From an uncultured Ruminococcus sp. (GTDB lineage: Bacteria; Bacillota; Clostridia; Oscillospirales; Ruminococcaceae), in assembly GCA_946186215.1 (NCBI GenBank), contig CAMHMM010000059.1, forward strand, positions 1-9,129: DNA of 9,129 bases, read 5' to 3'. Both the position numbers and the translations under genes were made by a program. A model generated the notes under the pieces. It searched no databases. It was not told where the DNA came from and was given only the letters and a program-made list of their open reading frames with translations. Positions 1 through 6,863 of the stretch are shown in pieces; within the stretch, counting starts at the first letter, position 1, and each line of letters begins with the position of its first letter.

Positions 1-174
1 ATGGATTTTGAAGGCTTCAGCTTTGATGAATCAAAATGGGACGGCAGTGATATCTTTGTCTTTGAAAACAAGGATAACATACCGATAATCACGGAAAGGC
101 TCAAAAAGATACTGGCAAAGGAAAAGCTGACAAATACAGAGTTTACAGAGGTGCAGTCCTTTAAAAAGGAATGA
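1..174 (+). CDS. C-terminal fragment of an Imm11/DUF1629-like protein (5' end outside window)
   Basis: The frame is open from the first base to a TGA at 172-174 and encodes 57 residues. The window happens to begin with ATG, but no upstream sequence is available to test a ribosome binding site, and the fragment reads as the end of a larger protein. The segment has a Trp-Asp-Gly-Ser-Asp-Ile-Phe turn, then IPIITERLKKILAKEKLTN and a Phe-Thr-Glu-Val ending. That arrangement (a short strand, a basic helix resembling 'seelkelleknkltg', then a final strand) recalls the C-termini of Imm11 (formerly DUF1629) proteins, a family linked by comparative genomics to immunity against polymorphic toxins. The family call is from memory of the pattern and rests on few residues. 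Only 8 bases separate its stop from the next start, so the two genes are probably co-transcribed. If the family call is right, a toxin gene might lie just upstream, outside the window. Confidence 0.5.
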   Translation: MDFEGFSFDESKWDGSDIFVFENKDNIPIITERLKKILAKEKLTNTEFTEVQSFKKE

Positions 175-178
175 GGTG
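173..178 (+). promoter_or_regulatory. Ribosome binding site choosing ATG 183
   Basis: GAGGTG lies four bases before the ATG at 183 and overlaps the TGA stop of the preceding gene. The in-frame ATG at 171 has only AAAGGA directly abutting it, too close to work well. This supports the shorter hydrolase and suggests translational coupling with the upstream gene. Confidence 0.6.
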
Positions 179-182
179 CAGT

Positions 183-707
183 ATGTCGGATAAAAAAGCG
201 CTGGTAGTAATTGATATGCAGAACGATTATCTGTGGAAGGAACGCAAGGCGATGTTTTCCTACAACACAGATGAGCTTGTAGGCGCTGTGAACAGGGCAG
301 CGGAGGCCTATAAGGAAAACGGCTATGATATCATATATATCGCACAGATCTTCCCGAATATAATTACGAACAAATGGATAATCGGCTTTTCCATCAAGGG
401 CACTGCGGGAGCGGAGCTTTACAGCGGGCTGAATGTGGTATCCGATCTGTATTTTGAAAAAAATCTCCCCGATACATACACCTCAAAGCCGTTTCGTGAG
501 CATATGAAGACACAGGGCTATTCCGAGGTCGTGCTGTGCGGGCTGGATGAATGCGGCTGTGTGGGCGCTACTGCAAAGGGCGCGGTGAAAACGGGAGTAA
601 AGGTATATATGCTTGAAAACTGCATCGGCAGGCGCTTTCCCGATGAAAAGGTGCAGAAAATGCGCAGCGAGCTGAAACAGCTCGGAGTGGAATATATCTC
701 GTTCTGA
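183..707 (+). CDS. Isochorismatase-family cysteine hydrolase
   Basis: A 174-residue protein, normal length for a single-domain isochorismatase-like hydrolase. The fold signature is clear: ALVVIDMQNDYL near the N-terminus supplies the catalytic Asp (D11), FEKNLPDTY supplies the Lys (K93), and CGLDECGCVGATAKGA contains the nucleophilic Cys just before Val (C126). Members cleave C-N or C-O bonds in small molecules, for example isochorismate, nicotinamide, N-carbamoyl compounds or ureido acids, in the cytoplasm. The Asp-x-His-x-x-His metal site of nicotinamidase is not present in the region after the first strand, so PncA is unlikely; the substrate cannot be named. An ATG at 171 is in frame, but the ATG at 183 is preferred because GAGGTG at 173-178 lies at proper spacing before it and the protein then starts just ahead of the conserved first strand. 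The usual Thr-Asp pair before the nucleophile is replaced by Glu-Cys-Gly, adding extra cysteines near the active site. Confidence 0.88.
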   Translation: MSDKKALVVIDMQNDYLWKERKAMFSYNTDELVGAVNRAAEAYKENGYDIIYIAQIFPNIITNKWIIGFSIKGTAGAELYSGLNVVSDLYFEKNLPDTYTSKPFREHMKTQGYSEVVLCGLDECGCVGATAKGAVKTGVKVYMLENCIGRRFPDEKVQKMRSELKQLGVEYISF

Positions 708-766
708 CTCGGATCTGATAATCCGGGCGGACACAGAGAATGAAAAAGAAAACATGAGTTTATCAT

Positions 767-1825
767 ATGATATTGGTATTTGTATTTACAGCACTTTTTA
801 TTATTGAGATCGCAGCATTTATCATCATCAGCAAAAAGCTGGCTTCCGTCGGAGCACGAAAGGTGTATCGCTGCCTTACTGCCGTGCTGTTCGCAGCTGC
901 AGGGATCATTACGCTCAGGGCGGCCGTGTTCCCGCCTGCAGGGGATATCCCGGTCACGGGAGAATATGAGATCGCTTGTGAGGATCATTGGGTAAATGAA
1001 GATATCTGCGATCCCTATCTTGATGACGGCAGCCTTCGTCAGGTTCAGGTGCGGAAATGGTATCCTGTTTCATGCGATGAAAAGCGCCCTGTCGTAGTAG
1101 CCTCTCACGGCTCCTGCGGCACTATCGACAACAACATTTCTCTTTACCGCGAGCTGGCAAGTCATGGGTATACCGTCCTTGCAGTGGCGCATCCCGGTCA
1201 GGCAGCAGGTATGACCTGTGAAGACGGCAGGACTATCGGCCCCGCAGGCGTTTTTATGAAGCAGGTTTCTGCCGTACAGCCCGACAAGGATCCCGAATAT
1301 GCCTTTGATGTGTACAGGGAATGGATGGATATACGGACTGCTGATCTTAACGCGGTCATGGATGACTGCCTTTCTGATGATCAGAATACGGAGTTTATCG
1401 TAATGGGACATTCTCTCGGCGGCTCTGCAGCGTATGCCATGGCAAGGATAAGAAATGATGTTGTGGGATGTATCGCGCTTGAATCGCCCTTTATGTACGA
1501 TATCAAGGGCGTTTCGGACGGCAGATTCATTTTTGATGAGCGCGGTTATGATATCCCGCTTCTGAATATCTATTCGGATTCAGGCTATCCCCGTCTGGAG
1601 CAGATGCAGGCCTATGCGAACAATGTGAGATTTCTGGAGAATGCACCCGGGTGGAATATATACTACGAGGGCGTGGGGCATATGGGGCTTTGTGACCTGT
1701 CCATAGCGTCACCGCTCCTCGCCTCGCTTCTTGACGGCAGGTTCCAGACTGCGGATGCTTATGAGCAGCTTGAGAAAATGAATGCGGACTGTCTGGAGTG
1801 GGCAGAGAGTATAGAGAAGCGCTGA
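767..1825 (+). CDS. Membrane-anchored alpha/beta hydrolase (PAF-acetylhydrolase/dienelactone hydrolase-like)
   Basis: A 352-residue protein. Residues 1-22 and about 36-56 are hydrophobic and look like two membrane segments. A soluble alpha/beta hydrolase domain follows: VVVASHGSCG (about 109-118) fits the strand and His-Gly oxyanion-hole turn, MGHSLGGSAAY carries the nucleophile S216 in a canonical Gly-His-Ser-Leu-Gly elbow, GVGHMG supplies the likely catalytic H305, and D271 in IYSDSGYP is the best candidate acid. The layout, with a long insertion between the oxyanion turn and the elbow, resembles the platelet-activating-factor acetylhydrolase-like esterase/lipase group; the true substrate is unknown. 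With two membrane passes the catalytic domain may face the cytoplasm, but topology was not computed. The start at 767 is the first possible one, because an in-frame stop lies at 755-757; no clear ribosome binding site precedes it. It sits 59 bases after the cysteine hydrolase, possibly in the same operon. Confidence 0.85.
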   Translation: MILVFVFTALFIIEIAAFIIISKKLASVGARKVYRCLTAVLFAAAGIITLRAAVFPPAGDIPVTGEYEIACEDHWVNEDICDPYLDDGSLRQVQVRKWYPVSCDEKRPVVVASHGSCGTIDNNISLYRELASHGYTVLAVAHPGQAAGMTCEDGRTIGPAGVFMKQVSAVQPDKDPEYAFDVYREWMDIRTADLNAVMDDCLSDDQNTEFIVMGHSLGGSAAYAMARIRNDVVGCIALESPFMYDIKGVSDGRFIFDERGYDIPLLNIYSDSGYPRLEQMQAYANNVRFLENAPGWNIYYEGVGHMGLCDLSIASPLLASLLDGRFQTADAYEQLEKMNADCLEWAESIEKR

Positions 1826-1840
1826 ATAATATGCATCCGT

Positions 1841-1873
1841 GTATCTTTCCCCGCCGAAGGCGGAGAAAGATAC
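1841..1873. terminator. Imperfect 15-bp hairpin after the alpha/beta hydrolase
   Basis: The arms GTATCTTTC (1841-1849) and GAAAGATAC (1865-1873) are exact reverse complements. Inside them CCGCC (1851-1855) pairs with GGCGG (1859-1863) around a GAA loop, with one C/A mismatch. It lies 15 bases after the hydrolase stop. No run of T follows on either strand, so it is not a textbook intrinsic terminator. It may still block RNA polymerase or protect the mRNA end, or be a copy of a dispersed intergenic repeat. Confidence 0.55.
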
Positions 1874-1908
1874 ATCAAATCAGTGATTTCATAGATATCA
1901 TAACAGAT

Positions 1909-1940
1909 CGGCAGCAGTCGTTTTGACGCGACTGCTGCCG
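1909..1940. terminator. Perfect 12-bp hairpin, candidate bidirectional terminator
   Basis: CGGCAGCAGTCG (1909-1920) and CGACTGCTGCCG (1929-1940) are exact reverse complements around an 8-base loop. The stem is GC-rich. On the + strand it is followed by the T-rich GTAAATTTATTTATC; on the - strand it begins six bases after the stop of the second ABC transporter, followed by a less T-rich tract. Its position between convergent genes fits a shared terminator, better on the + strand by its tail. Confidence 0.65.
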
Positions 1941-1946
1941 GTAAAT

Positions 1947-4145
1947 TTATTTATCATCCTGTCCGAGATCGAGCCGCTGGCGCTTTACAAGCTCGGCGAA
2001 AAAGCCGTTTTTCTTGATAAGCTGATCATAGGTCCCGTCCTCGATGATGCTTCCGCCGTCAAGAACGAGTATCCTGTCGCAGTTTCGTATCGTGGAAAGT
2101 CTGTGCGCGATTATGATACGGGTGCAGCCCATTTTGTCGAGAGCCTCGGATATCTGCTTCTGTGTCTTGTTGTCAAGGGCGCTGGTGGCCTCGTCGAACA
2201 TCAGAAGTCTTGGCTTTGAGACGATGGCGCGTGCGATCATAAGGCGCTGTTTCTGCCCGCCGGAAATGCCGCCCTGTCCTTCGGATATGATCGTATTCAT
2301 ACCCATGGGCATTGCGCGGATATCATCCGCGATGCCCGCGGTCTCTGCGGCAGCCCATGCATCGTCGAGCGTCATCTGCGGAGCGGATATCAGGATATTC
2401 GAGGCGATATCTCCCTGAAAGAGGCCGCCGTTTTGTATGACTGCGCCGATCTTTCTGCGCAGGGTACATAGATCGAGCCTTGTCATATCCTTGCCGTCGT
2501 AGTAGATGGCACCGCGCTCGGGCTTTTCAAAGCCCAGCAGCAGGCGCATCAGCGTTGATTTGCCGCAGCCTGTCCTGCCGACTATCGCAACATATTCGCC
2601 TGCGCGTATCTTGAAGGACACATTGTCTATCACATAGGGGGTGTTGTCACGGTAGCGAAAGCTTACATTGTTGAGCTCAATGCTGCCGTTTATCCTTGTG
2701 ACTATCTCCCTGTCCTCGGAAACCTCGGGTTCGGCCTTCAGGAAGGGTTCCGCCATTTCAAGGATGGGGCGTATGCGTGCAACGGAAAGAGCGCTTGCCG
2801 AAAGTGAGGAGAATGCACCCATTACCGAAGCATATGCCGCATTGAACGCAATATATGACGACGGATCCACATTGCTCTGCACTGCAAGAAAGTACAGCAC
2901 GATAGTTGAAACCAGTGAGATGCCCGTTCCTATAACGCTGTTGATCTTCAGGAACATAGGTGGGTTATAGGTGTATTCCGCACCCTCCGCATAGAGGTCC
3001 ATCCACTTGGAAAATATCCTCTTTTCAGCGCCCGAAAGCTTGATCTTCTGTACGCCTGTGATTATGGAATAGGTCATGCCCGATTCCTTTGCGGTCACAT
3101 CCATTTCAAGCTTGGAGATACGCATCTGCACCAGTGATGATACGATACTGAATACGGTGGTTATCACTATGATTATCATTGATGGTGCAACAAGCGAAGG
3201 CGCAAAGCTGAATATCTGAGGGATAAACAGCAGTGATGAAAGGGATGAAAGTCCTGTGGAGAATACCATGCCTATGAGCAGTGTGCAGAGTGTGTTCACC
3301 GAGGAGGAACGGCTTGTAAGCTCGCCCGCGCTGTATTTTCTGAAAAAATCCGCAGGCAGGGACATTACGCGCATCATCATCGATGCCTCAACACCCACCG
3401 AGGTCTTCGTCTGGATCCTGCTCATGAGCATTCCTCGTATGGATGTGAAAAGCTGTGAGGAAAGCAGGGTACACAAAAGGCAGACTGAGATAGCCACGAG
3501 CATATCGTTGCGCCCGCTTGTGAGCACAGGGCCTGTGAGCGCCTTTGTGACGCGGGGAATGAGCAGTCCCACAACAGTTACCGCCAGTGTTGACGCTATG
3601 ATGACGAACATATCGTTCATGGTGAGGCAGTCGTTCATGTACTTCAACAGGTCGGGAATGCCTATCTTTCTGAGGGGCAGCGGCTTGTAAAAGCAGTATG
3701 CATCCAGTTCGAGAGATGCTGCTGTCTTTGTGTTCAAGCGCACCTTTTTGCCCGTATTTGCATCACGGTAGTAATACCCCGTGATCGTGTCGGGCAGGAG
3801 CGCCACATGACTGCCGCTCTCCTTTAATCTGCCGAGTATGGGGCCGTATGCATCCCTGTACCACCCTTCTTTCAGCTCGATGTTTCGGCGCATGAGCCCG
3901 TAGGGGCGCAGGCAGAAATCAAGCTGGTCGTCCGGCCCGGTTATGGAGGACGGTACATCCACAGGCTTGAGGTGATAGTATTTGAGCACATCGTCTATGG
4001 CCTGCTTTGTCACAAACCTTTCGTCACCCATTTTGACCGCTGTGCGCTTGCCCATTACCACGCCTGCCGTGCGCAGGAAGGATTCCTCAAAGAGCTGCTG
4101 ATCCAGTTCTTTTCGCTGATTTATCTGGTCTTCAAACCAACCCAT
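1947..4145 (-). CDS. NHLP-type bacteriocin export ABC transporter, permease/ATPase subunit (second subunit)
   Basis: A 732-residue half-transporter. Residues 1-165 form a non-peptidase N-terminal domain typical of the second NHLP/NHLM exporter subunit, seen in the stretch CLRPYGLMRRNIELKEGWYR and the following YGPILG and YCFYKPLP motifs; no C39 catalytic Cys/His set is present. A permease region with about six hydrophobic segments covers roughly 177-455, with the DFFRKYSAGELTSR coupling element at 267-280. The ATPase domain (about 485-725) has every motif: Walker A GRTGCGKST (523-531), Q571, signature ISGGQ (627-631), Walker B LLMFDE with E652, and H681 in AHRLST. It is expected to sit in the cytoplasmic membrane and pair with the adjacent C39 transporter to export a peptide. 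It starts 12 bases after that gene's stop, with AAGGAGGAT overlapping the stop codon, so it is last in the operon. Family assignment is strong; the cargo is unknown. Confidence 0.93.
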   Translation of the reverse strand: MGWFEDQINQRKELDQQLFEESFLRTAGVVMGKRTAVKMGDERFVTKQAIDDVLKYYHLKPVDVPSSITGPDDQLDFCLRPYGLMRRNIELKEGWYRDAYGPILGRLKESGSHVALLPDTITGYYYRDANTGKKVRLNTKTAASLELDAYCFYKPLPLRKIGIPDLLKYMNDCLTMNDMFVIIASTLAVTVVGLLIPRVTKALTGPVLTSGRNDMLVAISVCLLCTLLSSQLFTSIRGMLMSRIQTKTSVGVEASMMMRVMSLPADFFRKYSAGELTSRSSSVNTLCTLLIGMVFSTGLSSLSSLLFIPQIFSFAPSLVAPSMIIIVITTVFSIVSSLVQMRISKLEMDVTAKESGMTYSIITGVQKIKLSGAEKRIFSKWMDLYAEGAEYTYNPPMFLKINSVIGTGISLVSTIVLYFLAVQSNVDPSSYIAFNAAYASVMGAFSSLSASALSVARIRPILEMAEPFLKAEPEVSEDREIVTRINGSIELNNVSFRYRDNTPYVIDNVSFKIRAGEYVAIVGRTGCGKSTLMRLLLGFEKPERGAIYYDGKDMTRLDLCTLRRKIGAVIQNGGLFQGDIASNILISAPQMTLDDAWAAAETAGIADDIRAMPMGMNTIISEGQGGISGGQKQRLMIARAIVSKPRLLMFDEATSALDNKTQKQISEALDKMGCTRIIIAHRLSTIRNCDRILVLDGGSIIEDGTYDQLIKKNGFFAELVKRQRLDLGQDDK

Positions 4146-4150
4146 TCCGG

Positions 4151-4159
4151 ATCCTCCTT
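4151..4159 (-). promoter_or_regulatory. Strong ribosome binding site of the second ABC subunit
   Basis: Read on the - strand this is AAGGAGGAT, a near-perfect Shine-Dalgarno. It overlaps the TAA stop of the upstream C39 transporter, and its GGAGG core is about seven bases before the ATG at 4145. It fixes the start and suggests the two subunits are translated in coordination. Confidence 0.8.
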
Positions 4160-6341
4160 ACTCGCTCGTAACAAGCTCTGCATATCTGCCGCCGATGGCC
4201 ATGAGCTGATCGTGTGTACCGCGCTCTACTACCTTGCCCTCATCAAGGACAATTATCTCATCGCAGTCCCTTATGGTGGAAAGCCTGTGGGCGATAACGA
4301 TACAGGTGATGCCCCTGTCCTTGATGGCCTTGACCACATCATATTCCGTTTTGGCATCAAGGGCACTGGTGGCCTCGTCAAGGATTATCATCGAGGGATC
4401 CTGTGCAAGGACGCGGGCGATCTCCAGTCTTTGTCTCTGCCCGCCCGAAAAATCCCTTCCGCCCGAAAGCAGCTTGTAGCGGTAGCCGCCGTCGCGCTGC
4501 ATGATATCCTCATGTATCTGGGCATCTCTTGCGGCGAGTATCATCTCAAAATCCTGTATGGATTCATCCCACATTTTTATGTTGTTCGCAATGGTGTCCT
4601 CAAAAATGATGATATCCTGATCCACAACAGCAAGCGAACCGGTCATCACATTTCTGTCTATCTCGTCGCGTGTGCGGCCGTCGAAGAGTATCTCGCCGCT
4701 CCATGGATTGTAAAGTCCGGAGATCAGCTTTGAAAGCGTGGATTTACCGCAGCCCGAGGTACCCACGAATGCTATCCTGCTGCCGGGCTCGGTGGTCATG
4801 GAAAAATTCTCGATAAGAGGCGGGGAAAGCTTTGAGTAGCCGAAGGTCACATTCTTCATTTCTATCTTTCCTGTGAGCTTTTCGAGAGAGCCTGTATCTG
4901 TTTCTTTTGTGGGCTTTTCCATTACATTCACATCTGTGGGATAGTTCATTACATCCTCAACGCGCTCCATCTGTGTGCGCATTTCCTGTATGGTCTGTCC
5001 TGCGGAGACAAGCGTCATTGCAGGGGACATAAAGGAGGTGAGAAAGCCCTGGAATGCGGTGATGGAACCCAGAGTGAAGTCGTAGTTTATCGCATACCAT
5101 ACACCCACTACTATGACAGCATCGTTTGCAAGGGTGCTGAAAAATGTCGGTATCATGCCTATGAGCTGATTTGTTCTGGTCATCTCCACATCCTGAGCAT
5201 TTACGGATGCCTGATAGCCTGCCCATTTCTGGAAAAAACCGTTTTCCGCGCCGCTTGCCTTTATTGTCTCCACCATTTCCACACCTGCCACGGTGGTCGA
5301 TGCAAGCATACCGCTGTCGCGCATCTGCACACGGGTGGTGTTTATCCTCTTCCGGGAGATGATCCTTGAAACGGCGATATTTATAAGCAGAGCCGTCAGA
5401 CCGATTATTGTCAGCATCGCGCTGTTGCGTACCATTATCGCAAAATAGAATATCATCATCACGGTATTGAGCGCAAGCGGCGCAAGGGTGTTCACAAGCG
5501 TGGAGGAAATGGTCGCATTATCGCTCTGGCGCTGCTGTATGTCGCCCGCCATGCGCTGGGAGAAAAACTCCATCGGCATATGCAGCACCTTCCACATATA
5601 TGTGTTGCTGCCGATTATGGCCATTTTTCCGTTTATCTTCAGCGAATACACGGTCTGCGCCCATGAAACTATTATTTCAAGCACTGCAAGTCCGCTGAGT
5701 ATTGCGATAAACGGCATCAGCCAGTCAGGATTCTGCCCAGTGAGCAGTCTGTCCATGAATATCTTGGACATGACGGGGTTTATCACACCTAAGAATTCGG
5801 TTATTATCGTGGTGAGCATCACAAAGATGACCGCAGCACCCGCGCCGATGAGCCTTTGCTTTGCGTAGCGCAGCATACTCTGCGGCTTGCCGCTAGGCAC
5901 AAAATCCTCCGTGGGGACAAAATAGAGTGTGACACCCGTGAAGGAGCGGTCAAACTCCTCCATACCCACCTTGACAAAGCCTCTTGCAGGATCGTTTATA
6001 TAGGCATACTTGCCCTTAAAGCCGTTTAGCACAACGAAATGGTTGAAATTCCAGTGGATTATACAGGGAAAGCAGCCCTTTTCTTTGAGCGTTTCGGGGG
6101 AGCGGCGGTAGCCTGCCACCTCAAATCCGTAGGCCTTGCCTGCCTTGACGATATTGATGGCCGTTGAGCCGTCGCGGGAAACGCCGCAGTCCGAGCGCAC
6201 CTTTTCAAGGGGGAGCCATTTCCCGTAGTAGGCAAGGATCATTGCAAGAGAAGCTGCGCCGCATTCAAGGGCTTCAAGCTGCATTATCACAGGCACCTTT
6301 GCCGTACCCTTGTCAACGGGCTTGTTTATTTTTTTGCTCAT
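4158..6341 (-). CDS. NHLP-type bacteriocin export ABC transporter, C39 peptidase/permease/ATPase
   Basis: A 727-residue three-domain exporter. Residues 15-145 are a C39 peptidase domain: QLEALECGAASLAMILAYYG holds the oxyanion Gln (Q21) and nucleophile C27, NHFVVLNGF holds H101 and INDPARG holds D117, so the triad is complete and the enzyme should cleave a double-glycine-type leader. The permease region spans about 160-450 with some six hydrophobic segments. The ATPase domain (about 490-725) has Walker A GTSGCGKST (527-535), Q575, FSGGQ (631-635), Walker B MIILDE with E656, and H685. It resembles the first ABC subunit of NHLP/NHLM systems, which remove the leader and export modified or unmodified ribosomal peptides across the cytoplasmic membrane. 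The start at 6341 has GGAGAG eight bases upstream and lies 16 bases after the adaptor stop. No substrate peptide gene is visible nearby, so the cargo is inferred only as a leader-bearing peptide. Confidence 0.95.
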   Translation of the reverse strand: MSKKINKPVDKGTAKVPVIMQLEALECGAASLAMILAYYGKWLPLEKVRSDCGVSRDGSTAINIVKAGKAYGFEVAGYRRSPETLKEKGCFPCIIHWNFNHFVVLNGFKGKYAYINDPARGFVKVGMEEFDRSFTGVTLYFVPTEDFVPSGKPQSMLRYAKQRLIGAGAAVIFVMLTTIITEFLGVINPVMSKIFMDRLLTGQNPDWLMPFIAILSGLAVLEIIVSWAQTVYSLKINGKMAIIGSNTYMWKVLHMPMEFFSQRMAGDIQQRQSDNATISSTLVNTLAPLALNTVMMIFYFAIMVRNSAMLTIIGLTALLINIAVSRIISRKRINTTRVQMRDSGMLASTTVAGVEMVETIKASGAENGFFQKWAGYQASVNAQDVEMTRTNQLIGMIPTFFSTLANDAVIVVGVWYAINYDFTLGSITAFQGFLTSFMSPAMTLVSAGQTIQEMRTQMERVEDVMNYPTDVNVMEKPTKETDTGSLEKLTGKIEMKNVTFGYSKLSPPLIENFSMTTEPGSRIAFVGTSGCGKSTLSKLISGLYNPWSGEILFDGRTRDEIDRNVMTGSLAVVDQDIIIFEDTIANNIKMWDESIQDFEMILAARDAQIHEDIMQRDGGYRYKLLSGGRDFSGGQRQRLEIARVLAQDPSMIILDEATSALDAKTEYDVVKAIKDRGITCIVIAHRLSTIRDCDEIIVLDEGKVVERGTHDQLMAIGGRYAELVTSE

Positions 6342-6357
6342 TACAGGATCTCTCCGA

Positions 6358-6780
6358 TCATTTCAGCAGGAAGCTTATTGGTGAGATGCTCTCTACCACC
6401 ACGCTTGCATCATATTTCCCGTCGGGCAGAGTTGTGGTGCAGTATGCTGTCTCTCTCCCGAATTCATCCTTGGATACCTCGGCGATCTTTGTCTGTGTAT
6501 CCTCTGCGCGTACTGTCATGCCGACCATGACTGTGCCGGGCTTTGCGTCGTACATCATAAGCTCCATCTTGCCGTTTGTCACAACAGCGGTAGCCTCCTC
6601 ATAGGTCTCGAGCTGGCCTACGCATGACCAGGCGATAAGCCCCGCAAGCAGTATGATCACTGCCGCGAGCAGGAGCCATATCCCCGGATTTGTCACCTTG
6701 AGATATGATGTGAGCTGCTCGGGTGATGATATCCTGTCAAGGGATTTCTGCCTGAATATCTGTTTTCTTTCCTCTGCCAT
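6358..6780 (-). CDS. Short NHLP-system HlyD-like adaptor/secretion protein
   Basis: A 140-residue protein. The N-terminus IFRQKSLDRISSPEQLTSYL (residues 9-28) closely matches the start of NHLP-system HlyD-family secretion proteins, followed by one membrane segment (about 34-54). Residues 60-140 appear to be a small beta-rich domain ending in VESISPISFLLK. Full-length HlyD adaptors are typically several hundred residues and carry a long coiled-coil hairpin between two lipoyl half-motifs; that hairpin is absent. The reading frame shows no disruption and the C-terminus looks intact, so this is probably a natural short form suited to a cell without an outer membrane rather than a truncated pseudogene. 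The longer frame beginning at 6822 is rejected because GGAGGAG lies right before the ATG at 6780 and the extra residues come from a palindromic site. It is the first gene of the export trio and would help the two ABC subunits pass the peptide outwards. Confidence 0.85.
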   Translation of the reverse strand: MAEERKQIFRQKSLDRISSPEQLTSYLKVTNPGIWLLLAAVIILLAGLIAWSCVGQLETYEEATAVVTNGKMELMMYDAKPGTVMVGMTVRAEDTQTKIAEVSKDEFGRETAYCTTTLPDGKYDASVVVESISPISFLLK

Positions 6781-6784
6781 TTTG

Positions 6785-6791
6785 CTCCTCC
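6785..6791 (-). promoter_or_regulatory. Strong ribosome binding site of the adaptor gene
   Basis: On the - strand the bases read GGAGGAG, four bases before ATG 6780. This sets the adaptor start at MAEERKQ and excludes the upstream in-frame ATGs at 6822 and 6816, which have no comparable site. Confidence 0.8.
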
Positions 6792-6808
6792 GATCTGAGA
6801 AAGTGCTG

Positions 6809-6824
6809 AAATGCATATGCATTT
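6809..6824. repeat. Perfect 16-bp palindrome, candidate operator
   Basis: AAATGCATATGCATTT equals its own reverse complement over all 16 bases, with no spacer. It is located about 29 bases before the adaptor start and 18 bases before its ribosome binding site. A dimeric repressor or activator could bind such a site. AT-rich palindromes of this length can also occur by chance, and no second copy was noticed in the window. Confidence 0.5.
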
Positions 6825-6863
6825 ATGTGTTTTCGCTTCCATACGCGGGGAAGATATTATCTG

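Larger units (their letters stand above)
6781..6863 (-). promoter_or_regulatory. Leader region of the export operon with 16-bp palindrome
   Basis: This 83-base gap is the largest between the - strand genes and the only place inside the block with room for a promoter driving the exporter. It holds the perfect palindrome AAATGCATATGCATTT at 6809-6824. An AT-rich GATAATAT-like stretch lies near 6852-6860 on the - strand and could be a -10 element, but no convincing -35 was identified, so the promoter call is tentative. Confidence 0.35.

Noticed and set aside
183..707. Nicotinamidase (PncA) as the specific function
   Set aside because: The Asp-x-His-x-x-His metal-binding site expected of nicotinamidases is not found, so only the family can be supported.
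740..757. A five-codon ORF (MKKKT) before the alpha/beta hydrolase, considered as a leader peptide
   Set aside because: No ribosome binding site and no attenuator-like structure accompany it; it only shows that the hydrolase frame cannot start earlier.
518..988. A 156-codon - strand open frame over the isochorismatase/hydrolase junction
   Set aside because: It is antisense to two well-supported genes, has no ribosome binding site and encodes a Ser/His/Cys-rich low-quality protein.
1830..1925. A 31-codon + strand ORF starting in the convergent intergenic region, considered as a possible precursor peptide
   Set aside because: It has no ribosome binding site, no leader-like sequence or Gly-Gly site, and reads through the hairpin arms.
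3972..4733. A 253-codon + strand open frame across the junction of the two ABC genes, and a similar one at 1923-2219
   Set aside because: Both lie antisense to ATPase-domain coding sequence with perfect ABC motifs. They resemble each other only because the two ATPase domains are homologous, so the similarity is not evidence for a paralogous protein pair.
6781..6822. N-terminal extension MHMHFSTFSDRRSK of the adaptor
   Set aside because: It would translate the palindrome and the Shine-Dalgarno itself; the ATG at 6780 has the strong ribosome binding site and matches the family start.
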